Of a stretch of 64,000 bases of DNA, positions 1 through 8,095 are shown piece after piece; the first letter of the stretch is position 1; each line of letters starts with the position of its first letter. The stretch spans positions 124,001-188,000 of the forward strand of contig CAVTEI010000007.1 of the NCBI GenBank assembly GCA_963733765.1, in the 5' to 3' direction. The DNA comes from DATKAS01 sp963733765. Its GTDB lineage: Bacteria; Actinomycetota; Acidimicrobiia; Acidimicrobiales; DATKAS01. The notes beneath the pieces were generated by a model, which was not told the origin of the DNA, did no database searches, and saw only the letters and a program-made list of their open reading frames with translations. Both the position numbers and the translations under genes were made by a program.

Positions 1-787
1 CTCCGCTGGAACCAGCGCTCGAACTGACGCGACATCCGCCGTTGCGGTTGACGCGGGTCTGGTCATCCGCGCCCGGACGGCCGCGACGATCAGCTCGGGC
101 CGCTCCCCGACCGTTGGTCCGGCGAGGTCATTGCCGTCGATGACCCGCCAGCCGTGCAGACGCAGGTAGTCGTCGAGCGCCTGCGACGCCTGGGCCGATG
201 CGCGCAGGTCGTCGATCGTCTCGGGCGCAGCCGTGAGCGCGTCGGCGATTCGGTCGATGTGGTCCTGCACCGCGGCCGACGCCGGAGACGCGCCCGCGAG
301 CAAGGCGGCTACACGTTCCGCGGGGATGCCCCACTCCCCCGCCGCGTGGAAGAGGCGGCCGCCAGCGATGTCGAACCCGGCGTGCTCGAAGTGCAGGGGC
401 GACACCGCGAGGAAGTGAGCGACCGCTCGGCGGATGTGGTCGGCGAGGTCGGCGTCGCTCAGACTCTCGAGCTGCTCGGCTTGCAGCGCGAGGTTGGTCG
501 CGGCGATCGGCGGACGCTCCTCGTCGAACCATCGGGCGACTTCGTCGCGCCACGCCGCGGTGTCGAGCGTGTGCGCCGCGACACGCTCCTGGTCGTCAAG
601 CCCGGACGAATCGTCCGGTCCGCTCGAGTAGTAGAACCAGCTGTTCACTGCGGCGAAGCGCGGCGACGGGATCGGCAACCCGTACCGCCGTCGCACCCCT
701 CACCCATCCCACGGTGCTCGGAGGGAAGAGCTCCGCGAAGAGCCCAGAGACGGGAACGGGGAAGTGCTCACGAGTGAGCCACCACAC
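1..787 (-). CDS. PEP-utilising enzyme / PEP-synthase-like protein, N-terminal part (runs off the left edge, frameshifted)
   Basis: The minus strand reads as one protein when three frames are joined: WLTREHFPVPVSGLFAELFP, then a short RGMGEG piece, then RRYGLPIPS-RFAAVNSWFYY, then an acidic helical region to the edge. This opening resembles the N-terminus of actinobacterial PEP-utilising proteins related to PEP synthase and rifampicin phosphotransferase. The swivelling phosphohistidine domain would lie beyond the edge. Two breaks near 665-715 each look like one missing base, at a CCC run and a GGGG run. GTG 787 is the first usable start, but WDPPGEG, also family-like, precedes it in frame, so the true start may lie at about 800-835, against the end of the bacterioferritin gene. 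Substrate cannot be told. Confidence 0.55.
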
Positions 788-825
788 ACCTTCCCCCGGT
801 GGATCCCAGCGGAGCTCGGATGCGC

Positions 826-1296
826 TCAGTCGTGCACCTGCTGCGCGAGGTAGTGCGCCTCGCCGATCTGGCGAATGAGCTCGAGCTGCGTCTCGAGCCA
901 GTCGGCGTGGTCCTCCTCGCCTTCGAGGATGTCCTCGAGGAGCTCGCGTGTGCCGCCATCACTGCGCTCGAGGCACAGGTTGATGCCGTTGTTGAGCCGT
1001 TCGATCGCCTCGCGCTCGAGATCGAGCGCGAGCGTGATCTGCTCGGGCACCGTCTCGCCGACCCGCACGACGCCGAGCCGCTGCAGGTTCGGCAGGCCCT
1101 CGAGGTACAGGATGCGCTCGATGAGGACGTCCGCGTCCTTCATCTCGTCGATCGACTCTTCTCGGAAGTGCGACGCGAGACGCTCGTACCCCCAGTTCGC
1201 GCACATCTTGGCGTCGAGGAAGTACTGGTTGACCGCGGTGAGCTCACCGGTGAGCACTTCGTTCAACAGATCGACGATCGCGTCCTCGCCCTTCAT
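826..1296 (-). CDS. bfr: bacterioferritin
   Basis: A 156-residue ferritin-fold protein of usual length for Bfr. Bfr forms a 24-mer shell that oxidises Fe(II) at a di-iron centre and stores the mineral; haem sits between subunits. The ESIDEMK segment gives E51 and the haem-axial M52; E18, a glutamate near 93, and E126/H129 in GEEDHADWLET match the other ferroxidase ligands of the E. coli protein (one residue offset). The ligand equivalent to E. coli H54 is aspartate here (EMKDAD where EMKHAD is usual). TAGGGT at 1310-1305, 8 nt before the ATG, is a likely leaderless -10 box. The Bfd ferredoxin gene lies just upstream on the same strand. Confidence 0.93.
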   Translation of the reverse strand: MKGEDAIVDLLNEVLTGELTAVNQYFLDAKMCANWGYERLASHFREESIDEMKDADVLIERILYLEGLPNLQRLGVVRVGETVPEQITLALDLEREAIERLNNGINLCLERSDGGTRELLEDILEGEEDHADWLETQLELIRQIGEAHYLAQQVHD

Positions 1297-1314
1297 GGCT
1301 GCGGACCCTATCGG

Positions 1315-1503
1315 TCAGGCCGCCACCATGGCCTCGGGTGCAGCGGAGCGCACCTCGAGGAGACCTTGGATGTACGGGTGGCAGCCGCCACACCGGATGC
1401 CGGCACCACAGCGGGCGCCGACCTCGTCGACCGAGTCCGCGCCGGAGACAACGGCGGCCTCGACCGTACGGTCGGTGACCCGCTTGCAGGCGCAGACGAA
1501 CAC
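1315..1503 (-). CDS. bfd: bacterioferritin-associated [2Fe-2S] ferredoxin
   Basis: A 62-residue protein starting MFVCACKRVTD with a second cysteine pair in RCGAGIRCGGC: the CxC...CxxC pattern of Bfd/BFD-like [2Fe-2S] domains. Bfd binds bacterioferritin and passes electrons to its haem to release stored iron. GTG 1503 is chosen because it gives the canonical N-terminus and lies 7 nt downstream of a good -10 box. The frame stays open upstream into the preceding hydrolase gene, which is accidental: that gene's own frame ends at 1599. The gene lies 18 nt ahead of bfr on the same strand, though bfr also has its own -10 box. Confidence 0.88.
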   Translation of the reverse strand: MFVCACKRVTDRTVEAAVVSGADSVDEVGARCGAGIRCGGCHPYIQGLLEVRSAAPEAMVAA

Positions 1504-1510
1504 GAAGCGA

Positions 1511-1539
1511 ATGTTAAGCCAGCCTAAGAGATTTGACAA
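1511..1539 (-). promoter_or_regulatory. bfd promoter with overlapping DtxR/IdeR-like iron box
   Basis: Minus strand: TTGTCA (1539-1534), 17-bp spacer, TAACAT (1516-1511), then 7 nt to the GTG of bfd, so the transcript is probably leaderless. An imperfect palindrome TTAGGC-TG-GCTTAA (1527-1514) lies over the end of the spacer and the -10 box and resembles the 19-bp DtxR/IdeR iron-box consensus in its arms. Iron control of ferritin partner genes is established for this regulator family; the site here is inferred. Confidence 0.6.
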
Positions 1540-1598
1540 GGCCCCCTTCCCGGTGGCCGTGAAGCGGGTCGCTCGGAGCCTCAAATGCGCTGGGAGCC

Positions 1599-2544
1599 TC
1601 AAACGAGCTGGTAGCGGGACGTGCGCCGGGGCGGGCCGTCGGCCTCCACGCGACCCTCGTCGATCAGCATCAGCAGGTGGGCGTAGGTCGAGGCCGCCGC
1701 CGCCCTCCACAGGGCTTTGTCCACGTCGGCGTACATGACCGGGACGAGCTCGGCGATGGTCGACTGCCCCTCGGCCAGCCCCGCCACGATCTGGCGGGTG
1801 CGCTCGGCTCGATGGGCGAGGAACGCCCGGACCAGGCCGTGAGGATCGGTGACCGGCGGCCCGTGCGTCGGCCAATACGTGGCGTCGTCGCGACCGAGCA
1901 GAAGGCGCAGGCTGGCGAGGTAGGCCGCGACGTCGCCGTCGGGTGGGCCGATCACACTCGTGGACCAGCCCATGACGTGATCGCCCGTGAAGACCGCGGC
2001 CTCCTCGCGAAGCGCGAAGCACAGGTGGTTCGACGTGTGGCCCGGGGTGTGGATCGCCTCGAGCGTCCACCCCTTCCCGTCGATGACGTCCCCGTGCCCG
2101 ATGTGCCAGTCCGGAGTGAACGCCGTGTCTGCGGCTTCGCGCAGCACGTCTCCGTCGCGCGAGCGCGTCCGCGCGATCGGCCTCCTCGTCGCCGAACACG
2201 ATGCGGTCCGCGGGATCGTCGTCGGGCAGGGCGCCGTGCGGCCCGAAGCCCCACGTCGGCGCATCGGTGCGCTCACCCAGCGCGCGCGTCGCCGGCGAGT
2301 GATCCGAGTGGGTGTGCGTCACCACCATGTGCGTGACGCGCTCACCCGGTTCCAGCGCGGCGATGATCGCGTCGACGTGCGCGTCGAGCGCGGGACCAGG
2401 GTCGATCACCGCGACCTCTCCGCGCCCGACGATGTAGGTGCCCGTGCCCAGGTACGTGAAGCGGCTCGGATTCTCGGCCACCACCCGACGGATGAGCGGC
2501 GACACCTGCTCGACCCGTCCGTACACGACCTCGAGGTCGCGCAC
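1599..2544 (-). CDS. MBL-fold metallo-hydrolase, LACTB2/glyoxalase-II-like (one frameshift near 2155)
   Basis: Metallo-beta-lactamase-fold hydrolase of about 315 residues. The zinc motif THTHSDHSP is in the N-terminal half; IHTPGHTSNH, VFTGDHVMG and a terminal THGPP supply the later metal ligands, and a winged-helix-like tail ends in RTSRYQLV. This resembles LACTB2-type MBL hydrolases, whose substrates vary; none is predicted. The reading frame changes at a CGCGCG run near 2155, where two bases appear to be missing; both halves are otherwise well conserved, so I treat it as one gene. GTG 2544 is 17 nt after the TIGR03086 gene, suggesting an operon. Confidence 0.8.
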
Positions 2545-2561
2545 GTAGGGGATCTCGGTGG

Positions 2562-3125
2562 TCAGACCTTCCGACCCAGGAACGCCATGAGCTGCGTCTG
2601 CTCGTCGGCGCCGGCGGGTGGTTCGACCTTCGCGTCGAAGAGGTTGGGCTGTCGCAGCATCGCGTCGAGCGGCTTGATCTGTTCGAAGCCTTGGTGCACG
2701 AGGTCGGGGTCGAGCTTGACGTCGTGACCGATCGCCTTGCTCAAGTCCCAGGTGTGCGTGATCGCATCGAGCGTGATGACGCTGAGGAACTGATCGAGCG
2801 GCATCGCCCCGAACGGGCTGTTGACCGTCTTCGCGAGGTTCTGCGGCGTGAGGTCCGCCGACATCGCCTTGCGCTCGGCCTTGAAGGTCGCCTTCGGGTC
2901 GTCGCCGGCGAGTGCGCGCAGATCGGGTGACCGCTCACCGCCCATCTCGCCGGTGTTTGCGAGTGACGACACCATCTTCAGGCCGCCGACGAGGTGCCCG
3001 ACGACGTCCTTGGCTTTCCAGTTCTCGCAGGGCGACTGCGCGTCCCATTGATCGTCCTTCACCATCCCGATGACCGCTTCGGCGCCGTCGAGGGCTCGGT
3101 TGTACTTCTCCTGGCCTTCTGTCAT
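2562..3125 (-). CDS. TIGR03086-family metal-binding protein (DinB / mycothiol maleylpyruvate isomerase-like)
   Basis: A 187-residue four-helix protein. The order W-D-x-x-S-P-C-x-x-W near residue 30, then DVVGHLVGG, then TLDAITHTWDLSKAIG near 130 is that of the TIGR03086 branch of the DinB-like superfamily, whose histidines bind a divalent metal. Relatives include mycothiol-dependent enzymes of actinobacteria; this protein's own substrate is unknown. TAGGGT (3137-3132) lies 6 nt before the ATG, a leaderless -10 box. The MBL hydrolase follows after 17 nt and is probably co-transcribed. Confidence 0.82.
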   Translation of the reverse strand: MTEGQEKYNRALDGAEAVIGMVKDDQWDAQSPCENWKAKDVVGHLVGGLKMVSSLANTGEMGGERSPDLRALAGDDPKATFKAERKAMSADLTPQNLAKTVNSPFGAMPLDQFLSVITLDAITHTWDLSKAIGHDVKLDPDLVHQGFEQIKPLDAMLRQPNLFDAKVEPPAGADEQTQLMAFLGRKV

Positions 3126-3150
3126 GTGGGCACCCTATGCCTCGCGGGTC

Positions 3151-3369
3151 TCACAGGCTCAGGGCGATCTGGTGGGCGCGCTCGGGGTCGACTCCCGCCC
3201 GAGCGGCGAGCCAGCACGCGACGGGCGCCGACTGCCGCTGCGACGCATGCGCGGCAACCCCCGCCAACGCGAGCAGGGTCTCGATCTCGGCAGCGGACGG
3301 CGGATCGGTGCCGAGTGCGCCCGCGAAGCGCGTGCACCAGTCAGTGACCTCGGTCGGGACATCGCTCAT
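3151..3369 (-). CDS. DUF6457-type small protein
   Basis: 72 residues, ATG 3369 to TGA 3151: an acidic start, then WCTRFAGALG, a Pro/Ser turn and LLALAGVAAHAS, ending in ARAGVDPERAHQIA. This is the helical pattern of the small DUF6457 domain found alone or next to molybdenum-cofactor genes in actinobacteria. No catalytic residues can be named. It is divergent from the glyoxalase-like gene, with only 18 bp between starts, so the two promoters must overlap. Confidence 0.68.
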   Translation of the reverse strand: MSDVPTEVTDWCTRFAGALGTDPPSAAEIETLLALAGVAAHASQRQSAPVACWLAARAGVDPERAHQIALSL

Positions 3370-3387
3370 GTCCTTAGGATCGCGGGA

Positions 3388-4003
3388 ATGGCCGCGATCG
3401 ACCACTTGATGTGGGCCGTCCCGGATCTCGCCGCAGGCGTTGATCGCCTCGAGTCGCTCACCGGAGTGCGGGCGGCCTCGGGCGGTGCGCACCCCGGCAT
3501 GGGCACCGCGAACGCGCTGCTCGGCCTCGGACCGGGCGTGTATCTCGAGGTGATCGGACCCGATCCTGCTCTCGACGAACCGACCGGTTTCGGCGCCCTC
3601 CTCGCCGCACTCGACGCGCCGGAGCTGCGCAGCTGGGCGATCCGCACTGATGACATCGATCAGGCGTGCGCGGCGCTCACCGCGGGTGGGTGGCCGACCG
3701 AGCCGAGGGCGATGACGAGGGAGACCCCCGACGGGACCACGCTCGCTTGGCACGTTGCGACCGTCGCCGGTCGACCGATCGGTGACCACTGGCCTTTTCT
3801 CATCGAGTGGGGTGCGTCACTTCATCCGTCGGAAGGTGCGCCGCAAGGCGGCACGCTCGACGCGCTCGACACAGACCGACCCCGACCCGGCGTCGCTTCG
3901 GCAGGTGCTTCACCTGATGTCGTGCGACAAGGTGATAGTCGACGAAGGCGATGCCAAGATCACGGTCCGCATTCGGACGGCCTCAGCGACCCTCGAGCTG
4001 TAG
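3388..4003 (+). CDS. glyoxalase-like (VOC, Glyoxalase_3) protein with a late frameshift
   Basis: Starts MAAIDHLMWAVPDL, the typical beginning of Glyoxalase_3 VOC proteins, with YLEVIGPDP and PFLIEWG as later metal-side strands; about 205 residues. The frame breaks near 3860-3885, and the next frame supplies the expected C-terminus (TDPDPASLRQVL...ASATLEL, TAG at 4001-4003). VOC proteins bind a metal in a cupped sheet and act as isomerases, dioxygenases or resistance proteins; the substrate is unknown. TAGGAT (3375-3380) 7 nt before ATG 3388 supports this start. It precedes the small protein and the Rieske oxygenase on the same strand. Confidence 0.75.
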
Positions 4004-4021
4004 CTCTGCAAAGGTGAAGAC

Positions 4022-4222
4022 GTGCGGCAGATTCGTCATCCGATGAGCGGAGCGCTCTACGACCTCAACGAGGACGGCACGATCACGGTCGCCATTGACG
4101 GGCGGGAAGGGCGGTTCGACGCTCGGGGCCGATGGCTTTCCGGCGACATCCGCACCGCGGACCCGCAGCTGTGCGGATGGATGGCGGGTTCGGCGACCCC
4201 GCGACGAGGAGCCCCCGCATGA
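4022..4222 (+). CDS. small conserved protein coupled to the Rieske oxygenase
   Basis: 66 residues from GTG 4022 (RQIRHPMSGALYDL, then GTITVAIDGREGRFD and PQLCGWM). The beta-rich HP(M/L)SGA-Y-L start and the L-C-G-W end look like a real, compact protein. I recall similar small proteins beside Rieske oxygenases but cannot name a family. An in-frame ATG at 4043 would remove seven residues. Its TGA overlaps the Rieske ATG (ATGA), so the two are translationally coupled, suggesting a partner or substrate-side role. Confidence 0.55.
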   Translation: MRQIRHPMSGALYDLNEDGTITVAIDGREGRFDARGRWLSGDIRTADPQLCGWMAGSATPRRGAPA

Positions 4223-5574
4223 CGATCGTGACCGAACCGGGCCAAGCCCGCTCGCACGGCCTCTCGTATCAGGACCTGCTCGACACCGACACCCATCCCG
4301 TGCCGGCGATACTGCGACTCGAGTCGCCCGCCTACCTCGGCGACGACGACAAGCCCATCGAGCGGTACACGAGCCGCGCCTTTCACGACCTCGAGGTCGA
4401 GCGCCTCTGGAAGCGCGTCTGGCAGATGGCGTGCCGCGAGGAGGACCTGCCCGAGGTCGGCGACACCATCGTGTACACGATCGCCAGCCTGTCGGTGCTC
4501 GTGGTGCGGTCGGCCCCGGACACGATCAACGCGTTCGTCAATTCGTGCCTGCATCGCGGCCGGCTCATCCGCGACGACGGCGGGCCTGCGTTCGAGCTTC
4601 GCTGTCCCTTCCACGGCTACTGCTGGAACCTCGACGGCTCGTTGAAGCAGATCCCGGCGGAGTGGGACTTCCCGCAGGTGGATCGCGACGAGTTCCACCT
4701 CCCCGAGCTGCGCGTCGGCAACTGGGGCGGTTTCGTGTTCGTGAACTTCGACCCCGACTGCCGTCCGTTCGACGAGCACGTCGGCGATCTTGACGCCCAC
4801 TTCGAACGATGGCCGCTCGAACGGCGGTTCAAGCAGGCGCATGTCGCGAAGATCCTGCGCTGCAACTGGAAGGTCGCCCAGGAGGCGTTCATGGAGGCCT
4901 TCCACGTCGTCGCGACGCATCCGCAGCTGCTCGCGGGCATCGGCGACGCGAACTCGCAGTACGACGTGTTCGGCACGTTCAGCCGGGCAATCACGCCGAA
5001 CGGCACGCCGAGCCCGCACCTCTCGTGGGCGCCGACCGAGCAAGAGATGTTCGACGCCATGACCGATCGCCGGCTCGACGAACCTCCCGCTTTCGAGCTC
5101 GCCGACGGGATGACGGCCCGCCAAGCGGCGGCGGCGGGGGCACGCATCTCCTTGGCGCCCGTCATCGGCGCCGAGGCTGCCGAGGACCTGTCCGACGCGG
5201 AGCTCGTCGACAGCTTCTATTACACGCTGTTCCCCAACTTCCATCCGTGGGGTGCGTACAACCGCATCGTGTACCGGTTCCGGCCGAACGGCGACAACCA
5301 TGAGGAATCGATCATGGAGTGCATGTTCCTCTCGCCGTACTCAGGCGAGCGGCCGCCGGCCGCGCCGATCCACTGGCTCGGCGCGGACGACAGCTGGACC
5401 GACGCTCCCGAACTCGGCTTCCTCGCCCGCGTGTTCGATCAGGACGCCTTCAACCTGCCGAGTGTGCAACGCGGGCTGAAGGCCGCCGTGAAGCCCGGCG
5501 TCACGCTGTCGCTGTACCAGGAGACGAAGATCCGTCACTTCCATCAGATGCTGGAGCAACAACTCGATCTGTAA
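4219..5574 (+). CDS. Rieske non-haem iron ring-hydroxylating oxygenase, alpha subunit
   Basis: 451 residues. The Rieske [2Fe-2S] ligands are C-L-H in NSCLHRGR and C-P-F-H in RCPFHGYCW, near residues 115 and 135. The mononuclear iron site has the expected EAFMEAFHVVATHPQ segment near 235-250, and the late Asp (FDQDAFNLPSVQ) lies near 410. Such enzymes use O2 and electrons from a separate reductase to hydroxylate or demethylate aromatic or aliphatic substrates. No beta subunit or reductase lies nearby, so electrons must come from elsewhere; the substrate cannot be predicted. A purine-rich GAGGAG lies about 7 nt before ATG 4219. The end is convergent with, and overlaps by 74 nt, the downstream membrane protein gene. 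Confidence 0.9.
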   Translation: MTIVTEPGQARSHGLSYQDLLDTDTHPVPAILRLESPAYLGDDDKPIERYTSRAFHDLEVERLWKRVWQMACREEDLPEVGDTIVYTIASLSVLVVRSAPDTINAFVNSCLHRGRLIRDDGGPAFELRCPFHGYCWNLDGSLKQIPAEWDFPQVDRDEFHLPELRVGNWGGFVFVNFDPDCRPFDEHVGDLDAHFERWPLERRFKQAHVAKILRCNWKVAQEAFMEAFHVVATHPQLLAGIGDANSQYDVFGTFSRAITPNGTPSPHLSWAPTEQEMFDAMTDRRLDEPPAFELADGMTARQAAAAGARISLAPVIGAEAAEDLSDAELVDSFYYTLFPNFHPWGAYNRIVYRFRPNGDNHEESIMECMFLSPYSGERPPAAPIHWLGADDSWTDAPELGFLARVFDQDAFNLPSVQRGLKAAVKPGVTLSLYQETKIRHFHQMLEQQLDL

Positions 5575-6465
5575 CACCGGCGGCGCGCTTCCCGCGTGTC
5601 GGGCCGAACAGTCCCACCAGCACTCCGACGACCGCGAACGCCCCGACGATGCCGAGCAGCGGCCACGGCGTTGTGTACGCCGCCTTCGCGTAGATCACGA
5701 GCATGATCACGACTCCGACGCCGACGAGCATCCCCGCGAAGAAGCCGCGGATCGGGTGGCGGTCGCGGGTCACGTGACGGCGCTGTCGGGCGGCGGGGGT
5801 GGGGAAGGCGGCGAGCGTGGTGACGGAGGCGGGGGTGAGGACGGAGGGGGAGGAGGCGGTGGGGGTGGCGGTGCGGGGGCGCTCGGCAGGTCGTCCGGCG
5901 GGAGTGACATCGCCGGGAGTCGGCTGGCGGCCGCCGCTTTCGGGAACGCGAGGAACCCGAGACCGAGACCCACGACGATCAGGCCGAGCGCGGCGATCCA
6001 GGGCACCGTCCCGATGGGCGATCCGACCAGCTTGACGTAGCCGTTCCCTGCGCACTCACCACCGTCGCCGGAGATCTCACCCTCGACGTAGAACAGCCCG
6101 GTGATCTCGAACGGAAGGTAGTCAGCGACCTCGGCCACGCCCTCGGTCGTGGAGTCACCGCCCGCGTTGTCGTCGCCACCCGAATCGACCTCCACCCCAC
6201 CGACCTTGATGCTCCAGCCGTTGTCGAGCATCAAAGGACCGGAGCCCTCGTACGACACAGTGCCGTCGTAGTCGACGAGCACGGGGTTGCCCTTCGTCCC
6301 GGGCTCGTCACTCGGAGCGGAGAACGCCATCAGCTCGTCGCCGTCCTCTGAGAGCGAGACAGCGGATCCCTCGCATCCTCCCGTGAGGTTCACCGCACCC
6401 GCCGGTGTCGAGAACGCGACTGCGAAGACGAGCAACAACGTGATGAGCAGCGCGACCCGTCGCAT
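5501..6465 (-). CDS. exported/membrane protein with proline-rich linker (one frameshift near 5775)
   Basis: From ATG 6465: a signal peptide (RRVALLITLLLVFAVAFS), an extracellular beta-rich part with cysteines (GGCEGSA; GECAGNG), a membrane helix (WIAALGLIVVGLGLGFLAF), then a long run of prolines. The frame closes at 5770, but a shifted frame continues with HPIRGFF and two more membrane helices (VGVGVVIMLVIYAK; LLGIVGAFAVVGVLVGLFG). The break sits in a C-rich run coding for prolines, so one three-helix protein is likely. No family is recognised. The 3' end overlaps the convergent Rieske gene by 74 nt, so the true stop may differ. Confidence 0.5.
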
Positions 6466-7345
6466 CGCCCCTCCCTCCGGGGCGCGACCCTATCCCCCAG
6501 GAGCTGCGGCTGCCTGGCGAGCTCACCGGTTTGCGCGCCGGCGGGCCGTCTCGTTCGACCGTCGCCCATCTGAAGAACAGCACCGCCATGACCGTCCAGA
6601 CGATCGGGATGTTGCCGATCTTCATGATCGCCCCGGCGAGCTGCTGGTCGGAGAGCGCACCGAAGTCTTGGATGCGCGGCGCGAGCTCGTAGGTGCGATA
6701 CAGCGGGAAGCTCGAGAACGTGAGGAAGCCGCCGGGGATCATTGCGAACACACCCGCGGCGAGGAACAGGTACACCATCCGCACCGGGAACGACTTGTGG
6801 ATGAGCTCGGGCAACGGGCTGATCAGCGGCTGCCACAAGATCACGCCGGACGCGAGCCAGAGCAGGTCGAGCGCGAAGCCGCCGAGCTGAGTCGTGCGCA
6901 CGTTGTCGACGACGATCGGGGTGTGCGTCACGAGCAGCACGACGTTGAATGCGATCGCCGCGACGACTGGTCGCGCCAGGAACCGCAGTGTGCGGTAGAT
7001 GCGGAACCGCTCGGCGACCCGGCGGGCCATCCACTCGGGTGTGCCGAGCACGAGCAGCGGCGCGGCCACGAGCGTGTAGAGCATGTACTGCACCATGTGC
7101 GCGGATGCGAGGTAGCTGGCGCCGAGCGTCGCGAGCGGCCAGTCGCTCGCGAGCCACAGCACCGCCCATCCGAGGGCGAACCACAGCGCCTTTCGGCGGT
7201 CGATCGGCGCGCCGGTGCGCCGGTGGCGTCGCCACACCGAGCGGAAGTACGCGAACGCGAGGAGGCCCGCCGCCAACCACACGCCGGGGTACGCGCGGAA
7301 CTGCCAGGACCACGGCTCCTTGAGGGCCTGGCACCAGAAGCTCAC
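6308..7345 (-). CDS. ctaG: cytochrome c oxidase assembly protein, CtaG (caa3-type)
   Basis: Polytopic membrane protein with the caa3_CtaG pattern: FRAYPGVWLAAGLLAFAYFR first, then SAHMVQYMLYTLVAAPLLVLG with the family's conserved histidine, FALDLLWLASGVILWQPL and FPLYRTYELAPR. It takes part in copper delivery to the CuB site of haem-copper oxidases. GTG 7345 overlaps the SCO1 stop (GTGA), which decides this start and indicates coupling. The family-like sequence ends near 6500; the frame then runs 158 nt into the next gene as low-complexity Arg/Ser text, so a frameshift probably hides the true stop near 6520. Confidence 0.85.
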   Translation of the reverse strand: MSFWCQALKEPWSWQFRAYPGVWLAAGLLAFAYFRSVWRRHRRTGAPIDRRKALWFALGWAVLWLASDWPLATLGASYLASAHMVQYMLYTLVAAPLLVLGTPEWMARRVAERFRIYRTLRFLARPVVAAIAFNVVLLVTHTPIVVDNVRTTQLGGFALDLLWLASGVILWQPLISPLPELIHKSFPVRMVYLFLAAGVFAMIPGGFLTFSSFPLYRTYELAPRIQDFGALSDQQLAGAIMKIGNIPIVWTVMAVLFFRWATVERDGPPARKPVSSPGSRSSWGIGSRPGGRGDATGRAAHHVVARLRSRVLDTGGCGEPHGRMRGIRCLALRGRRRADGVLRSE

Positions 7346-8034
7346 GACTGCCACTCGCTCGTCACGAGACGGGGGAGGTCACCGGCCCACTCGGACTGGC
7401 GGACACCGAACGGGTACACGAGGTGGGCTTGATCGTCCAGGGAGTAGGCGAGCACCTGGCTGGAGTGCGCCACGACGTAGCTCTCGTCGGCCGGTTGGAT
7501 CTCGAGCTGTGCCTCGGGCACGTGCGCGGCGCCGCTCCGCCGCGAGGATCTCCTCAGCGGTGCCGGTGAGCCCGACGAACGTGGTGTCGAACCGATCGAG
7601 CCAGTCGCGAAGGACAGCCGGTGTGTCGCGGCGGGATCCGTCGTCACGAACACGACCTTGATCTTCTCCTCGACCTCCCCGGAGACTTCACGCAGCACGG
7701 CGGCAATGTTGCCCATGTGCAAGGGACACACGTCTGGACAGCTCGTGTAGCCGAAGAAGAGGAGAGTCACGAAGCCGTCGGTCGATGCTCGAAAGTCGTA
7801 CGGCCGCCCTTCGGTGTCGGTCAGCGTGAAGTCGGGCTTCGCAAGGGGCGCACTGAGCAGCTCCCCACCCCACCCGTCATCGGCGGACTCGTCCGACTGC
7901 GCCCGTACCGCGAAGAACGCAGCGACCGTGAGCAGCACGATCGCCACCGCGACCGCGATCGCCACCGCTCGGACCGGCGAGGGAGACTCTCCGGCCGGCG
8001 GCGGAGCGGGAGGTTCGGAGGTCGCGAGGCTCAT
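7342..8034 (-). CDS. SCO1/SenC copper chaperone (two compensating frameshifts)
   Basis: Membrane-anchored thioredoxin-fold protein: N-terminal helix (AVAIAVAVAIVLLTVAAFFAV), the copper motif TSCPDVCP, and the distal copper histidine in VVAHSSQVLAYS. SCO proteins metallate the CuA centre of cytochrome c oxidase. Between about 7520 and 7645 the frame is displaced; the neighbouring frame there gives DTPAVLRDWLDRFDTTF and TGTAEEILAAERR, exactly the missing family sequence, so two indels cancel. ATG 8034. It is coupled to ctaG downstream, a usual pairing. Confidence 0.88.
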   Translation of the reverse strand: MSLATSEPPAPPPAGESPSPVRAVAIAVAVAIVLLTVAAFFAVRAQSDESADDGWGGELLSAPLAKPDFTLTDTEGRPYDFRASTDGFVTLLFFGYTSCPDVCPLHMGNIAAVLREVSGEVEEKIKVVFVTTDPAATHRLSFATGSIGSTPRSSGSPAPLRRSSRRSGAAHVPEAQLEIQPADESYVVAHSSQVLAYSLDDQAHLVYPFGVRQSEWAGDLPRLVTSEWQS

Positions 8035-8095
8035 GCCGGGAGACAGTCTCGCACCGGCCCGACCCGCCCTCCCATTCGCCGGGTAGCGTCCGCCG

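Noticed and set aside
5770..5880. G-rich/C-rich runs that could be a G-quadruplex or a tandem repeat
   Set aside because: They encode a proline-rich linker in the membrane protein; low complexity is enough to explain them.
6287..7432. A long plus-strand open frame opposite ctaG
   Set aside because: Composition is reverse-strand-like (Arg/Glu/His), while the minus strand gives a clear CtaG.
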